A stretch of DNA of 64,000 nucleotides from CAKZNE01 sp963976435 (GTDB lineage Bacteria; Bacteroidota; Bacteroidia; Flavobacteriales; Schleiferiaceae), in NCBI GenBank assembly GCA_963976435.1, contig CAXBKQ010000003.1, positions 62,001 through 126,000 of the forward strand. The letters run 5' to 3'. The notes under the pieces are model-generated. The model worked only from the letters and a program-made list of their open reading frames with translations. It had not been told where the DNA came from and did not search any database. A program made the position numbers and the translations under genes. Below are positions 17,019 to 25,322 of this stretch, one piece after another (the stretch's first letter is position 1; each line of letters opens with the position of its first letter).

Positions 17019-17816
17019 ATGGAAGTGTATTCCACCTTAGAAAAGATGCTATCGTATATAAATTCTCCAATTCAGTACATATTAAAGACTGAAAATGACT
17101 TTATTAAGATGAATGATTTAATTGGGAAAGAGATAGAAATACATTTCACCGGAAAAAAATATTGTTCCTCTTGCCAACTAGAATTTAAGGATTTATATAG
17201 AATGGGATTTTGCAGGAATTGTTTTTTTACAAAACCCGAAGCTGGAGAAAGTATAATCCGACCAGAATTGAGCACAGCACATAAGGATATTGCAGATAGG
17301 GACCTGGAATTTGAAAAAGGTTTTCAATTGCAGCCCCATATTGTTTATTTGGCAAATTCTGGAGGACTAAAAGTAGGGGTTACACGAGCTATTCAAAAAA
17401 CCACTAGGTGGACAGATCAAGGTGCTACGGAAGCCGTAGTTCTTGCAGAAACTTCAAATCGTTATGAAGCTGGACAAATAGAAGTGTTTTTAAAAAACCA
17501 TGTTGCTGATAAAACCGTGTGGCAAAAGATGCTGAAAAATGAAAATTCAGATGTGGATTTAATTCAGGAAAAAGCAAACATGGCTGATTTGTTAGATGAG
17601 CAGTACAAGGGCTTTTTATCGGATGATCAAAATGTATATAGAATGGATTACCCAGTAACAGAATACCCTTTAAAAGTGAAGAGTATAAATTTGGATAAGT
17701 TGGCTACTTTAAAATCTACTCTCAAAGGAATAAGAGGTCAATATTTAATTTTTGAAGGAGGAAATGTTTTGAACATCAGATCTCATTCGGGCTTTTCCGT
17801 GAAAATTTCAATTTAA
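17019..17816 (+). CDS. DUF2797 protein with zinc-ribbon-like cysteines
   Basis: 265 residues. Two Cys pairs (CSSC near residue 49 and CRNC near residue 67) suggest a zinc site. The central IVYLANSGGLKVGVTRA, the following TRWTDQGATEAVVLAE and EAGQIEVFLKNHV echo the order of a GIY-YIG nuclease fold (YxL, K-GVT, R, Q-G, Glu), although the canonical GIY and YIG triplets are altered. The family matches DUF2797; its function is unknown. The 3' end overlaps the convergent membrane protein gene by 41 bp. Confidence 0.8.
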   Translation: MEVYSTLEKMLSYINSPIQYILKTENDFIKMNDLIGKEIEIHFTGKKYCSSCQLEFKDLYRMGFCRNCFFTKPEAGESIIRPELSTAHKDIADRDLEFEKGFQLQPHIVYLANSGGLKVGVTRAIQKTTRWTDQGATEAVVLAETSNRYEAGQIEVFLKNHVADKTVWQKMLKNENSDVDLIQEKANMADLLDEQYKGFLSDDQNVYRMDYPVTEYPLKVKSINLDKLATLKSTLKGIRGQYLIFEGGNVLNIRSHSGFSVKISI

Positions 17817-18762
17817 TAGATTGGTATAAATCAGTTTTTAGGATAAAATACAATCCCAAGAAGGAAGGTAGAGCTACATTGGCAAACCAAAGGCTCAAGC
17901 TTGTGGCAACTAATAAACCTTCATTAGAAGTGATAGGTTCAAAAATCCAAACGGCAATTGCGCTTTTAAGAATAAAATCGGCAAAAGCGAATGATGGAAG
18001 TAAGGCACTAACGAAATAATATACGGGAATGGCCAGCCAAATATGTGATGGTAAATCCCCATCCGAAAAAAGAAAAAGTATAAGAGCAAATTGGGCGTTG
18101 AAGGTCAAAAATCGCAAAATCGCAATCAATAGAAATCTAGCCTTTTCAATATTGGTAGGCCTTCCATCCAAAAGGTAATGTTCCAACTTAAAGGAGCGGA
18201 TGTTTTTAAAATGTAGCTTCCTTTGGAGCTTCTTCAATGAAAAATAGGCGAAAAAAAGTAGGCTGCTAAAAATAAGACTAAGGCCCACTGCTGGACCAAA
18301 TTCCATCAGGTTTAAATATGGGAGTAGGATGCCTAAGGCAAATCCACCTATTAAAAATCGGGCAAAGAATTTTGGTAGATACATCCAGAGGTTGAGGAAG
18401 AAGGACTTTTTTCGATGGCTTGCCTCGCTCATCATTACATAACGAACGGCAAGGTCACCACCCTGGGCTGGAGTTATAAAATTTAGGCTATAACAAATAA
18501 GGTTAATTTTCAAGGCTCTTAATAATCTAACCTTTTCGATCATTCCATGAACCTTTTTCCAAAATAAAGCATCGAAATAGAGATTTAAAAGCCAAAGACC
18601 AAAGAATGAAAATATTAGGACAGCCAAATTTTCAGGTATATGATCAAAGATCCCTTCAAAAGAATCTAGGTCTATCTTCCGATATAAAAACCAAATAGAT
18701 AAGACCAAAAGAGCAATTTTGATGAAAAGGGGAAGCGCCTTTTTTTGCCAATTACTTTTCAT
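17776..18762 (-). CDS. Lysylphosphatidylglycerol synthase TM region-like membrane protein
   Basis: A 328-aa polytopic protein with about eight hydrophobic segments, of the UPF0104/LPG_synthase_TM family: NLICYSLNFITPAQGGDLAVRY near residue 87 is the typical P-x-x-G-G-D/E segment, and the C-terminal half has LLVATSLSLWFANVALPSFLG. It lacks the catalytic aminoacyltransferase domain of MprF, so a flippase-like or transporter role is more likely. It starts 5 bp after the transporter gene upstream on the same strand. Confidence 0.75.
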   Translation of the reverse strand: MKSNWQKKALPLFIKIALLVLSIWFLYRKIDLDSFEGIFDHIPENLAVLIFSFFGLWLLNLYFDALFWKKVHGMIEKVRLLRALKINLICYSLNFITPAQGGDLAVRYVMMSEASHRKKSFFLNLWMYLPKFFARFLIGGFALGILLPYLNLMEFGPAVGLSLIFSSLLFFAYFSLKKLQRKLHFKNIRSFKLEHYLLDGRPTNIEKARFLLIAILRFLTFNAQFALILFLFSDGDLPSHIWLAIPVYYFVSALLPSFAFADFILKSAIAVWIFEPITSNEGLLVATSLSLWFANVALPSFLGLYFILKTDLYQSIKLKFSRKSPNEI

Positions 18763-18767
18763 AAATA

Positions 18768-19463
18768 TTAAATGGACAGCTCCTCATTGGGTTTAAGTTG
18801 GAAATAAGATCGTATCCCATATACGATAAGGTAAATAAAAAGGGTGTCTACCGCCGCAAATAAAAATTTAAACAACCATCCATCCCAAATAAGGCCCCCA
18901 ATAAAAGTAAAATCTTTTAGACCGATAAAAATTACAGTGGTAACTAAAATGGTATCCAAAAGCTGGGAGAAAATGGTGCTAAAATTATTTCGTATCCATA
19001 ATTTTTTTCCACCTGTTAGTTTTTTGAGAAAATGAAAAACATGGACATCTACAAATTGAGCTACAGTATAAGCCAACATGGAGGCAAATATTATTCTGCT
19101 AGAATTTTGAAAAACAGAATTGTAGGTTTCATTGGCAACAGGGCTATCGTCTATTGCTGGGAAAACACTTCCTAAATACAGGATAAAGAGAACCAGTATG
19201 GAAGCAATTAGTCCGGCTAAAACAACATTATTAGTCCTTTTCCGACCATAAATTTCGGATAAGATATCCGTAATCAAAAAGGTAAGAGGGTAGGGTAATA
19301 CTCCAGCAGATACAACAAAGGTTTTAAAGCCTAGGTCAACAGTTACAAATTTATTGGCAATAAGATTACAGGTAACCAAGGCGGAAATAAATAGGCCACT
19401 CAATATTAAATAGAGCAGCCTACTATTTTCAAGTTTATTTTTCTCTGCTAAGAGTTTTGCCAT
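18768..19463 (-). CDS. Queuosine precursor transporter (YhhQ/DUF165 family)
   Basis: A 231-aa membrane protein of the VUT/YhhQ family that imports preQ0/preQ1-type precursors for tRNA queuosine. The segments LVTCNLIANKFVTV, GVLPYPLTFLITDILSEIYG and the QLLDTILVTTVIFIGL region are diagnostic. It follows sppA directly (1-bp gap). With no intergenic space there is no room for its own riboswitch. Confidence 0.88.
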   Translation of the reverse strand: MAKLLAEKNKLENSRLLYLILSGLFISALVTCNLIANKFVTVDLGFKTFVVSAGVLPYPLTFLITDILSEIYGRKRTNNVVLAGLIASILVLFILYLGSVFPAIDDSPVANETYNSVFQNSSRIIFASMLAYTVAQFVDVHVFHFLKKLTGGKKLWIRNNFSTIFSQLLDTILVTTVIFIGLKDFTFIGGLIWDGWLFKFLFAAVDTLFIYLIVYGIRSYFQLKPNEELSI

Positions 19464-19464
19464 T

Positions 19465-21231
19465 TTAGTCGATTATCAACTCATAATCCATTCTGGTTTG
19501 ATAACCTTGCATTCCTTTGGCTTTCTCCAGTAATTGTAGGTATCGGGCATATTCGCCAAGCCTTTCTTCTATTATTTTAGTCTCGTAGCCATTTGTTAAT
19601 TCCTTGATGAGTTTTTGAATCGGATCTTCCATTTCAGGATATTCTACTATTCTGTATTCATCTCCCAGATCAGCCATATTTTTTGCAATTTCAATAGCAT
19701 CATCCAAACCTCCTATCACATCTACCAAACCTATTTTAAGCGCTTCTTCTCCTGTCCATACTCTTCCTTGGCCAATGCTTTCAACAGAATCAACAGATAA
19801 ACCCCTACCTTCTGAAACCCTAGATTTAAAAGTACCATAAATCTGATCCACAGATCCAATTAAAATGGCACGTTCACTGTCGGTAAGAGCCCGATCGAAT
19901 GTGCCTAGGTCTGCATATTTATTGGTAGAAACATTTTCAATATTAATTCCAAGTTTATCATGCATTAATTCTTCACCCGTCATGAATAAACCAAAAGCAC
20001 CAATGCTACCGGTAATGGTATTGGCTTGTGCTACAATAGTATCTGCAAAGCAAGAAATATAATATCCGCCACTAGCGGCCAAATCACCCATGGAGGCCAC
20101 TACAGGTTTTTGCTCTTGGGTCAGCTTTACTTCCCTCCAAATAATTTCTGATGCCAAAGCACTTCCACCGGGGCTGTTTACCCTCAGTACTACAGCTTTT
20201 ACCTTATCGTCTTTTCTCGCCTTTCTAATAGCTCTAGAAATTCTCTCACTACCAATGCTATATTCACCACCATCACCACTTACAATATCACCCTGAGCAA
20301 TAATTACTGCAATTCTATCCGAACCATAAGAACTTCCTTCATTCTTTTTAAAGGACTTTTTATACTTACCAAGCCCAATAAAATTTAGGTCTTTACTATC
20401 TTCAAGTCCTAGCTTTTTGCATAAAATATCGGTCACTTCATCGTAATAGGCAATTCCGTCAATCAGTTTGGAATCCAATGCAGCTTTTGGATTGGTAATA
20501 GCGAAATTATTGGCTAGACTATCTAGCATTTCCATGCTGATTCCAGTAGATTCTCCAACATCCTTTCTGTAGGTATACCAAATGGAATGAAGCAAAGAGC
20601 TCAATTGATTTCTGTTTTCAGGACTCATATCTTGCCTTAAATAAGGTTCAACAGCACTTTTGTATTTGTTTCCTGTTGCTCTTAAAACTTCGGGTTTAAG
20701 ACCTAATTTTGCTAGGGCGTTTTGATAATATGAAACACTCGCATTCAATCCCTTCCACTCCATAAAACCTTCTGGATTTACAAGTACAGAATCGGCAACC
20801 GAGCAGATGTAAATACCTTTTTGAGTTAATATTTCCGAATAACTATAGATGAATTTACTGGAACTTTTAAAGTCTAGAAGTGCATTTCTAATTTCTTTTA
20901 AACTGGCATGACCAGCCATAGGGATACCGGCATTGAGGTAAATCCCTTTAATCTTCGAATCATTTTTGGCATGTTTTAGCGATGCCTTTAGGTCATTTAA
21001 ACCGATACTGTTTTGAGGTTTTCCGGAAATGGGGTTAAAAGACTCAAATGGATTGTCTTCAGACCTTTCGTGAATACTAACATTTAAGTTTAGTTTTAGA
21101 ATTGAATTCTCCTCAACCAAAACCTTTTCCTCGCCCATAGAGGCAATAGAAGCAATAATTACAAAAAGGAGAAAAAACAAAATACCAACCCCAAGGATGG
21201 TAGCCAATAGCATTTTTAGAAAAGTTTTCAT
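19465..21231 (-). CDS. sppA: Signal peptide peptidase SppA, 67 kDa type
   Basis: Membrane-bound serine protease that degrades cleaved signal peptides. An N-terminal transmembrane anchor (residues 8-31) is followed by two tandem S49 domains. The Ser/Lys dyad is split between them: Lys191 in NKYKSAVEP in the first domain and Ser387 in LAASGGYYIS in the second, matching E. coli Lys209/Ser409. Length is 588 aa. It heads a minus-strand run (sppA, YhhQ-type, LPG-type) and is divergent from folK. Confidence 0.96.
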   Translation of the reverse strand: MKTFLKMLLATILGVGILFFLLFVIIASIASMGEEKVLVEENSILKLNLNVSIHERSEDNPFESFNPISGKPQNSIGLNDLKASLKHAKNDSKIKGIYLNAGIPMAGHASLKEIRNALLDFKSSSKFIYSYSEILTQKGIYICSVADSVLVNPEGFMEWKGLNASVSYYQNALAKLGLKPEVLRATGNKYKSAVEPYLRQDMSPENRNQLSSLLHSIWYTYRKDVGESTGISMEMLDSLANNFAITNPKAALDSKLIDGIAYYDEVTDILCKKLGLEDSKDLNFIGLGKYKKSFKKNEGSSYGSDRIAVIIAQGDIVSGDGGEYSIGSERISRAIRKARKDDKVKAVVLRVNSPGGSALASEIIWREVKLTQEQKPVVASMGDLAASGGYYISCFADTIVAQANTITGSIGAFGLFMTGEELMHDKLGINIENVSTNKYADLGTFDRALTDSERAILIGSVDQIYGTFKSRVSEGRGLSVDSVESIGQGRVWTGEEALKIGLVDVIGGLDDAIEIAKNMADLGDEYRIVEYPEMEDPIQKLIKELTNGYETKIIEERLGEYARYLQLLEKAKGMQGYQTRMDYELIID

Positions 21232-21258
21232 TGTATTTTGAATGTATGTTTAGATTTG
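21231..21258 (+). promoter_or_regulatory. Full -33/-7 promoter for folK
   Basis: TTG (21231-21233), exactly 17 nt, then TAGATTTG (21251-21258) matches the Bacteroidota promoter. It overlaps the start codon of divergent sppA and lies within the longest possible folK frame, which argues for a later folK start. Confidence 0.65.
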
Positions 21259-21297
21259 CGCGAATTTTATAGCAATATTAATAAGAATAAGCAAGAA

Positions 21298-21804
21298 GTG
21301 AGCATAAATGTAGGAGGATATCAAGCAGTAATACTCTTAGGAGGAAATATTGGTGATGTCCGCAAGAGCTTTGAGATGGTAGCAGAGGCATTGATTTCTT
21401 TTGGAGAAATTGAAAGAAAATCCTCGATTTACCAGACCGAAGCTTGGGGGATGGAAAATGCTGATGCCTTTTTAAATCAGGTTTTGCAATTCAAAACAAA
21501 TGAAAATCCTGAGAAATTATTACAGAAATTGTTGGATATAGAGGAGCAATTGGGAAGGAAAAGATCCAACACTGGGGCTTATCTGGCAAGAAATATTGAT
21601 ATTGATATTTTATTTATTGATTCTTTGATTTTAAAAATGCCGAAATTGGAAATTCCACATCCTCGATTGCATTTAAGACGATTTACATTGGAACCCTTGG
21701 TAGAAATTATTCCAAATTATATTCACCCTGTATTGAAAAGAACGATGGTGGAATTGCATTTAAACTTGAAGGATAATTTAAAGGTGGAAAGGTTAGATGG
21801 CTAG
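21298..21804 (+). CDS. folK: 2-amino-4-hydroxy-6-hydroxymethyldihydropteridine pyrophosphokinase
   Basis: HPPK transfers pyrophosphate from ATP to the pterin in folate synthesis. The start-proximal VILLGGNIGD, the YQTEAWGM segment, the ATP-site LLDIEEQLGRKR, ARNIDIDILF and PHPRLHLRRFTLEPL are all conserved. The open frame extends to an ATG at 21238, but that lies only 6 bp from the sppA start and upstream of a matching promoter. The GTG at 21298 gives the usual short lead before LLGGN and is preferred. The 3' end overlaps the next kinase gene by 8 bp. Confidence 0.93.
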   Translation: MSINVGGYQAVILLGGNIGDVRKSFEMVAEALISFGEIERKSSIYQTEAWGMENADAFLNQVLQFKTNENPEKLLQKLLDIEEQLGRKRSNTGAYLARNIDIDILFIDSLILKMPKLEIPHPRLHLRRFTLEPLVEIIPNYIHPVLKRTMVELHLNLKDNLKVERLDG

Positions 21805-22417
21805 ATATATTTGTATTGAAGGAAATATTGGCTCCGGCAAAACAACCCTCGCCAAAGCATTGAGTAAAAAACTAAATACTCGGCTTGTATTAGAAGAATT
21901 TGAAGGCAATGCATTTTTGGAAAAGTTCTACAAAAACCCAAAGCGCTATGCATTTCCGGTGGAGATGACCTTTCTAGCCGAGCGTTATAAGCAGCTTTCG
22001 GAGATTTTGTCCAAGCCAGAAGATATGTTTCAACGGGATATTATTGCCGACTATTCCATTTCCAAAAGCTTATTGTTTGCAAAAAACAACCTAGATCTAC
22101 AAGAATTTGTTTTGTATAAAGATTTATTTGAAATTTTAAATACCAAACTAAGAAAGCCAGATTTGATTATTTTTCTTGACCGATCTATTGGTTCTACTCT
22201 TGAGAATATCAAAAAAAGAGGTAGACCTTATGAGATGAATATTGATGAAGAATATTTAATGGATATAAAGGAAAGGTATAAGCAGTTGTTAATCAATGAT
22301 AAAACGGCCAATTTATTGGTTTTGAATGCAGAAAACTATGATTTTATCGACAAGCCTAAGGACTTGGATATCTTGATTGAAGAAATAAATACATTTACAG
22401 GAAATAGAATTACTTGA
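21797..22417 (+). CDS. Deoxynucleoside kinase (second copy, coupled to folK)
   Basis: 206 aa, P-loop CIEGNIGSGKTTLAK at the N-terminus, a DR-less substrate region (QRDIIADYSISKSLLFA) and LID motif IKKRGRPYE. It shares the family and length of the 13978-14592 kinase but differs strongly in the substrate segment: RDIIADYS here against QDRTIYED there, implying different nucleoside preference. The overlap with folK indicates translational coupling, linking it to the folate/deoxynucleotide theme. Specificity is unassigned. Confidence 0.88.
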   Translation: MARYICIEGNIGSGKTTLAKALSKKLNTRLVLEEFEGNAFLEKFYKNPKRYAFPVEMTFLAERYKQLSEILSKPEDMFQRDIIADYSISKSLLFAKNNLDLQEFVLYKDLFEILNTKLRKPDLIIFLDRSIGSTLENIKKRGRPYEMNIDEEYLMDIKERYKQLLINDKTANLLVLNAENYDFIDKPKDLDILIEEINTFTGNRIT

Positions 22418-22478
22418 ACCACTTGTCGAATACTTTATTATTTTAAGCTAAATATAAGGACTGTAATAAACTAATTAT

Positions 22479-22486
22479 TACTTTTG
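22479..22486 (+). promoter_or_regulatory. -7 element for the OmpA-family gene
   Basis: TACTTTTG, an exact TAnnTTTG match, about 70 bp upstream of the start codon. This implies a leader of roughly 65 nt, longer than most in this window and plausible for a highly expressed outer-membrane protein. Confidence 0.55.
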
Positions 22487-22557
22487 CGCCATGGTTTGTA
22501 GAGAACCAGACATTGTTATTGAAAAAATTTATTGACTAAATATTAGGTTACCCAAAA

Positions 22558-23976
22558 ATGAAAATTATGAAAAAGTACAGTTTGCTGTTTTTATTGGCTG
22601 TTACTACAACCCTTTCAAACGCCCAAGATCTGGAGGGAGAAATTACTTCTGCTCACGAGTCTAATTATAAAAACTGGGCTATTGGAGGTTCTTTAGGTGT
22701 GTTGTATATGGCTGGAGACCATTCTAGTTTTGATCCTGATGGAGATCCTGCTTTCAACTTTAACTTAGGTTTAGGTTTAAGCGCTACTAGGTATTTGAAT
22801 AGTGCCTTTGGAATTAGATTCGATCTTAATTTACCAATCGGGCCTTTAAAAGGAGCCAATGGTTTACAAAAATGGGAAACCACAACTTATTTCGACTATG
22901 CTTTTTCTGCTGTTGGAAATTTAAGTGCCCTTGGAGTTCGTGGAAGAAGATTTGATAGAAAATCATCCTTCCTTGTGATTGGAGGATTCGGAGCTTCGCA
23001 CAGTAAATCTGAAGTTACACAAGTAGATGGAACAGTTGTAAACTGGCCACTTGATGGTTATACTAATGAAATGTTTGTTTTAGGTGGTGCTGTATTAAAG
23101 TACCAATTAAATACTACATGGGATTTAGATCTTGGTATTAATACTCGTTTTTATCTTGGTGATGCTGTAGATGCATTTCCTGGGACAAAGGGTACCAATA
23201 AAAGTGATATCATGATTTATCCAAATGTTGGTGTTTCTTACAACTTTGGAAATGGTAAAACAGAAGAAGCTTCTGTAATTTACACAAACCCATTAGATGA
23301 TATTTTTGCCGATGTTGAATTAATTAGAGATGGTTTTGACAAACTTTCTACTGATGATGATAAAGATGGTGTAAACAACTATTTTGATCAAGATCCTAAT
23401 ACGCCAGAAGGTGTAGTTGTAGATGGTAGCGGTAAAGCTGTAGACTCTGATATGGATGGTATAGCTGATTATATGGATGAAGATCCATTTACATCTAAAG
23501 GTGCAAGAGTTGATGCTAACGGTAGAGCCATTGATTCTGATGGTGATGGTGTTCCAGATCATATGGATAAAGAGCCAAATACTCCAAAAGGAACGCTTGT
23601 AAACTTTAAAGGTATTAGTGTTGCTTCAGCTGGAAACGGTGGTAGCGGAGTTGGTGGTTACCTTCCTTCTGTATACTTCGGATTTAACAGCGCAACCGTA
23701 ACTGCTGCAAACCAAGAAAGATTAGCTACTATAGCGCTTACAATGAAAAAGAATCCTAAGCTTAATGTAGTTATTACTGGTCATGCCGATAGCAGAGGAA
23801 CTGAAGAATACAATAAAAATCTTTCCTTGAGAAGAGCTCAAGCTGTAATTAAGCAACTTGTACAAGTTTATGGAATTGACGAAAGTCGTTTAACTGCTGA
23901 GTCTATGGGTAAAGGTGCTCCTTTAGCAAAAGGAAACTACTCTATCAACAGAAGAGCAGACGTTAACGTAAAATAA
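22558..23976 (+). CDS. OmpA-family outer membrane protein with TSP3 repeats
   Basis: Signal peptide (KKYSLLFLLAVTTTLSNAQ), an N-terminal beta-barrel of about 230 residues, then three Asp-rich thrombospondin type 3 calcium-binding units (DDDKDGVNNYFDQDP, DSDMDGIADYMDEDP, DSDGDGVPDHMDKEP). A C-terminal OmpA peptidoglycan-binding domain follows (VITGHADSRGTEEYN, LSLRRAQAV, NRRADV). It probably anchors the outer membrane to the wall. The ATG at 22567 is an equally good start and gives a cleaner signal peptide. It is flanked by its own promoter and a strong terminator. Confidence 0.93.
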   Translation: MKIMKKYSLLFLLAVTTTLSNAQDLEGEITSAHESNYKNWAIGGSLGVLYMAGDHSSFDPDGDPAFNFNLGLGLSATRYLNSAFGIRFDLNLPIGPLKGANGLQKWETTTYFDYAFSAVGNLSALGVRGRRFDRKSSFLVIGGFGASHSKSEVTQVDGTVVNWPLDGYTNEMFVLGGAVLKYQLNTTWDLDLGINTRFYLGDAVDAFPGTKGTNKSDIMIYPNVGVSYNFGNGKTEEASVIYTNPLDDIFADVELIRDGFDKLSTDDDKDGVNNYFDQDPNTPEGVVVDGSGKAVDSDMDGIADYMDEDPFTSKGARVDANGRAIDSDGDGVPDHMDKEPNTPKGTLVNFKGISVASAGNGGSGVGGYLPSVYFGFNSATVTAANQERLATIALTMKKNPKLNVVITGHADSRGTEEYNKNLSLRRAQAVIKQLVQVYGIDESRLTAESMGKGAPLAKGNYSINRRADVNVK

Positions 23977-23997
23977 TTTTAAGGTTTTTCTAAATCT

Positions 23998-24029
23998 AAA
24001 AGGCCATCATTATGATGGCCTTTTTTTTT
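23998..24029 (+). terminator. Strong terminator after the OmpA-family gene
   Basis: A perfect 12-bp stem (23998-24009 with 24013-24024) with a 3-nt loop, GC-rich in the middle (GGCCATCA), followed by a run of T to 24029. Confidence 0.9.
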
Positions 24030-24077
24030 GGAATAAATTGAGAATTTATACTAATATTGAATTCCAGAATTTTCCCC

Positions 24078-24737
24078 ATGATTAAAAATATTTATAGAAA
24101 TAAATTGGCTGTAAAATTCAAGGAAAGCTTTGAACTTGCCTATTGGAAAATGACCAAAAAACGAGATAAGCTTTTTGGGAACGACCACTATGAATATTTT
24201 TATACCGAATACTTTGGCCTTGATAAAAGCTTTTATGAAGCGAAAGGTGTTTTGGATATTGGTTGTGGTCCTCGAGGCTCCTTAGAGTGGGCCAATATGA
24301 CCAAAGAAAGAATAGGCCTAGACCCCCTGGCAAATGCCTATATGAAATTAGGAGCCTCCAATCATCAGATGAGATATGTAGCGGACTATGTTGAAAATAT
24401 GCCTTTTAATGATGACTATTTTGATGTTGTTTGCTCCTTTAATTCTCTTGATCATGTAGGAGATTTGGAGCAGTCCTGCAGGGAAATAAAAAGAGTTATA
24501 AAGCCTGGTGGACTATTTCTGCTTATTGTAGATATCCATAATTATCCAACCCCCACAGAACCCCAAAGCTTAAAATGGGACTTTTTGGAGACCTATTTTT
24601 CGGAATTCGAAAAAGTTGATGTAAAAAGACTTAAAAGAAAAGGTTCAGGGAAGATTTATTCCAATTTAAAAAGAGCTGAAATTTTAAAGGATTCAGAATT
24701 TGGCAATGGGATTTTAAGTGCAATTTTAAAAAAGTAG
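24078..24737 (+). CDS. SAM-dependent methyltransferase
   Basis: A small class I methyltransferase of unknown substrate. Motif I is VLDIGCGPRGSLEW, the acidic strand-2 end is RIGLDPLA, and VVCSFNSLDHVGD followed by IKPGGLFLLIVDIHNYPTP is the Methyltransf_11 pattern. A TTG at 24057 would extend the frame by seven residues; the ATG at 24078 is the conventional choice. It is convergent with the SpoU gene, with 5 bp between stops. Confidence 0.8.
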   Translation: MIKNIYRNKLAVKFKESFELAYWKMTKKRDKLFGNDHYEYFYTEYFGLDKSFYEAKGVLDIGCGPRGSLEWANMTKERIGLDPLANAYMKLGASNHQMRYVADYVENMPFNDDYFDVVCSFNSLDHVGDLEQSCREIKRVIKPGGLFLLIVDIHNYPTPTEPQSLKWDFLETYFSEFEKVDVKRLKRKGSGKIYSNLKRAEILKDSEFGNGILSAILKK

Positions 24738-24742
24738 TCTTA

Positions 24743-25279
24743 CTAAGCTTTTCCAATAATAAGTTCCACTGCCTTCCATAATACAATGCCAGTACTCACA
24801 GAAATATTTAAAGAATGCTTAGTGCCAAATTGTGGAATTTCCAAGGCTTCATCACTAAGAGCTAATGCTTCTTCACTTACCCCACTAACCTCGTTTCCAA
24901 AAATAAAAGCTAGCTTTTCTTGAGAATCAAATTTCAAATCTTGTAATGGAACAGAGCCACTTGTTTGTTCCACGGAAATAATTTTATAGCCTCTTTTCTT
25001 AAGTCCATTAATAGCTAATTCCGTAGATTCTACCTTTTCCCATTCCACCGATTCGGTGCCTCCTAATGCCGTTTTTCTCATTTCCGGTTGTTCAGGAGTT
25101 GGGCATAAGCCACACAAATAAATTTTTTCACAGAGAAATGCATCTGAAGTTCTAAATACAGAGCCCACATTTAAGGTGCTTCGAACATTGTCTAAGACTA
25201 CAACAATTGGGAATTTTTCAGCTTTGTGAAATTCCTTGGTGCTTAGGCGATTTAGTTCACTCATTCTCAATTTTCTCAT
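24743..25279 (-). CDS. TrmH/SpoU family RNA 2'-O-methyltransferase
   Basis: SPOUT-fold RNA ribose methyltransferase. Family motif 1 is VVVLDNVRSTLNVGSVFRT, motif 2 LAFIFGNEVSGVS and motif 3 IPQFGTKHSLNISVSTGI, which form the knotted SAM site. At 178 aa it lacks the N-terminal RNA-binding extension of RlmB-type enzymes. Whether the target is tRNA or rRNA cannot be told from sequence. It is divergent from mutS. Confidence 0.9.
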   Translation of the reverse strand: MRKLRMSELNRLSTKEFHKAEKFPIVVVLDNVRSTLNVGSVFRTSDAFLCEKIYLCGLCPTPEQPEMRKTALGGTESVEWEKVESTELAINGLKKRGYKIISVEQTSGSVPLQDLKFDSQEKLAFIFGNEVSGVSEEALALSDEALEIPQFGTKHSLNISVSTGIVLWKAVELIIGKA

Positions 25280-25305
25280 GGGCTATTTTTATATTAGCGG
25301 GACTT

Positions 25306-25313
25306 CAAAAATA
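25306..25313 (-). promoter_or_regulatory. Candidate -7 element for the TrmH-family gene
   Basis: On the minus strand TATTTTTG, an exact TAnnTTTG match, 26 bp upstream of the start. It lies in the 43-bp gap shared with divergent mutS. Confidence 0.45.
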
Positions 25314-25322
25314 AAATGAATT

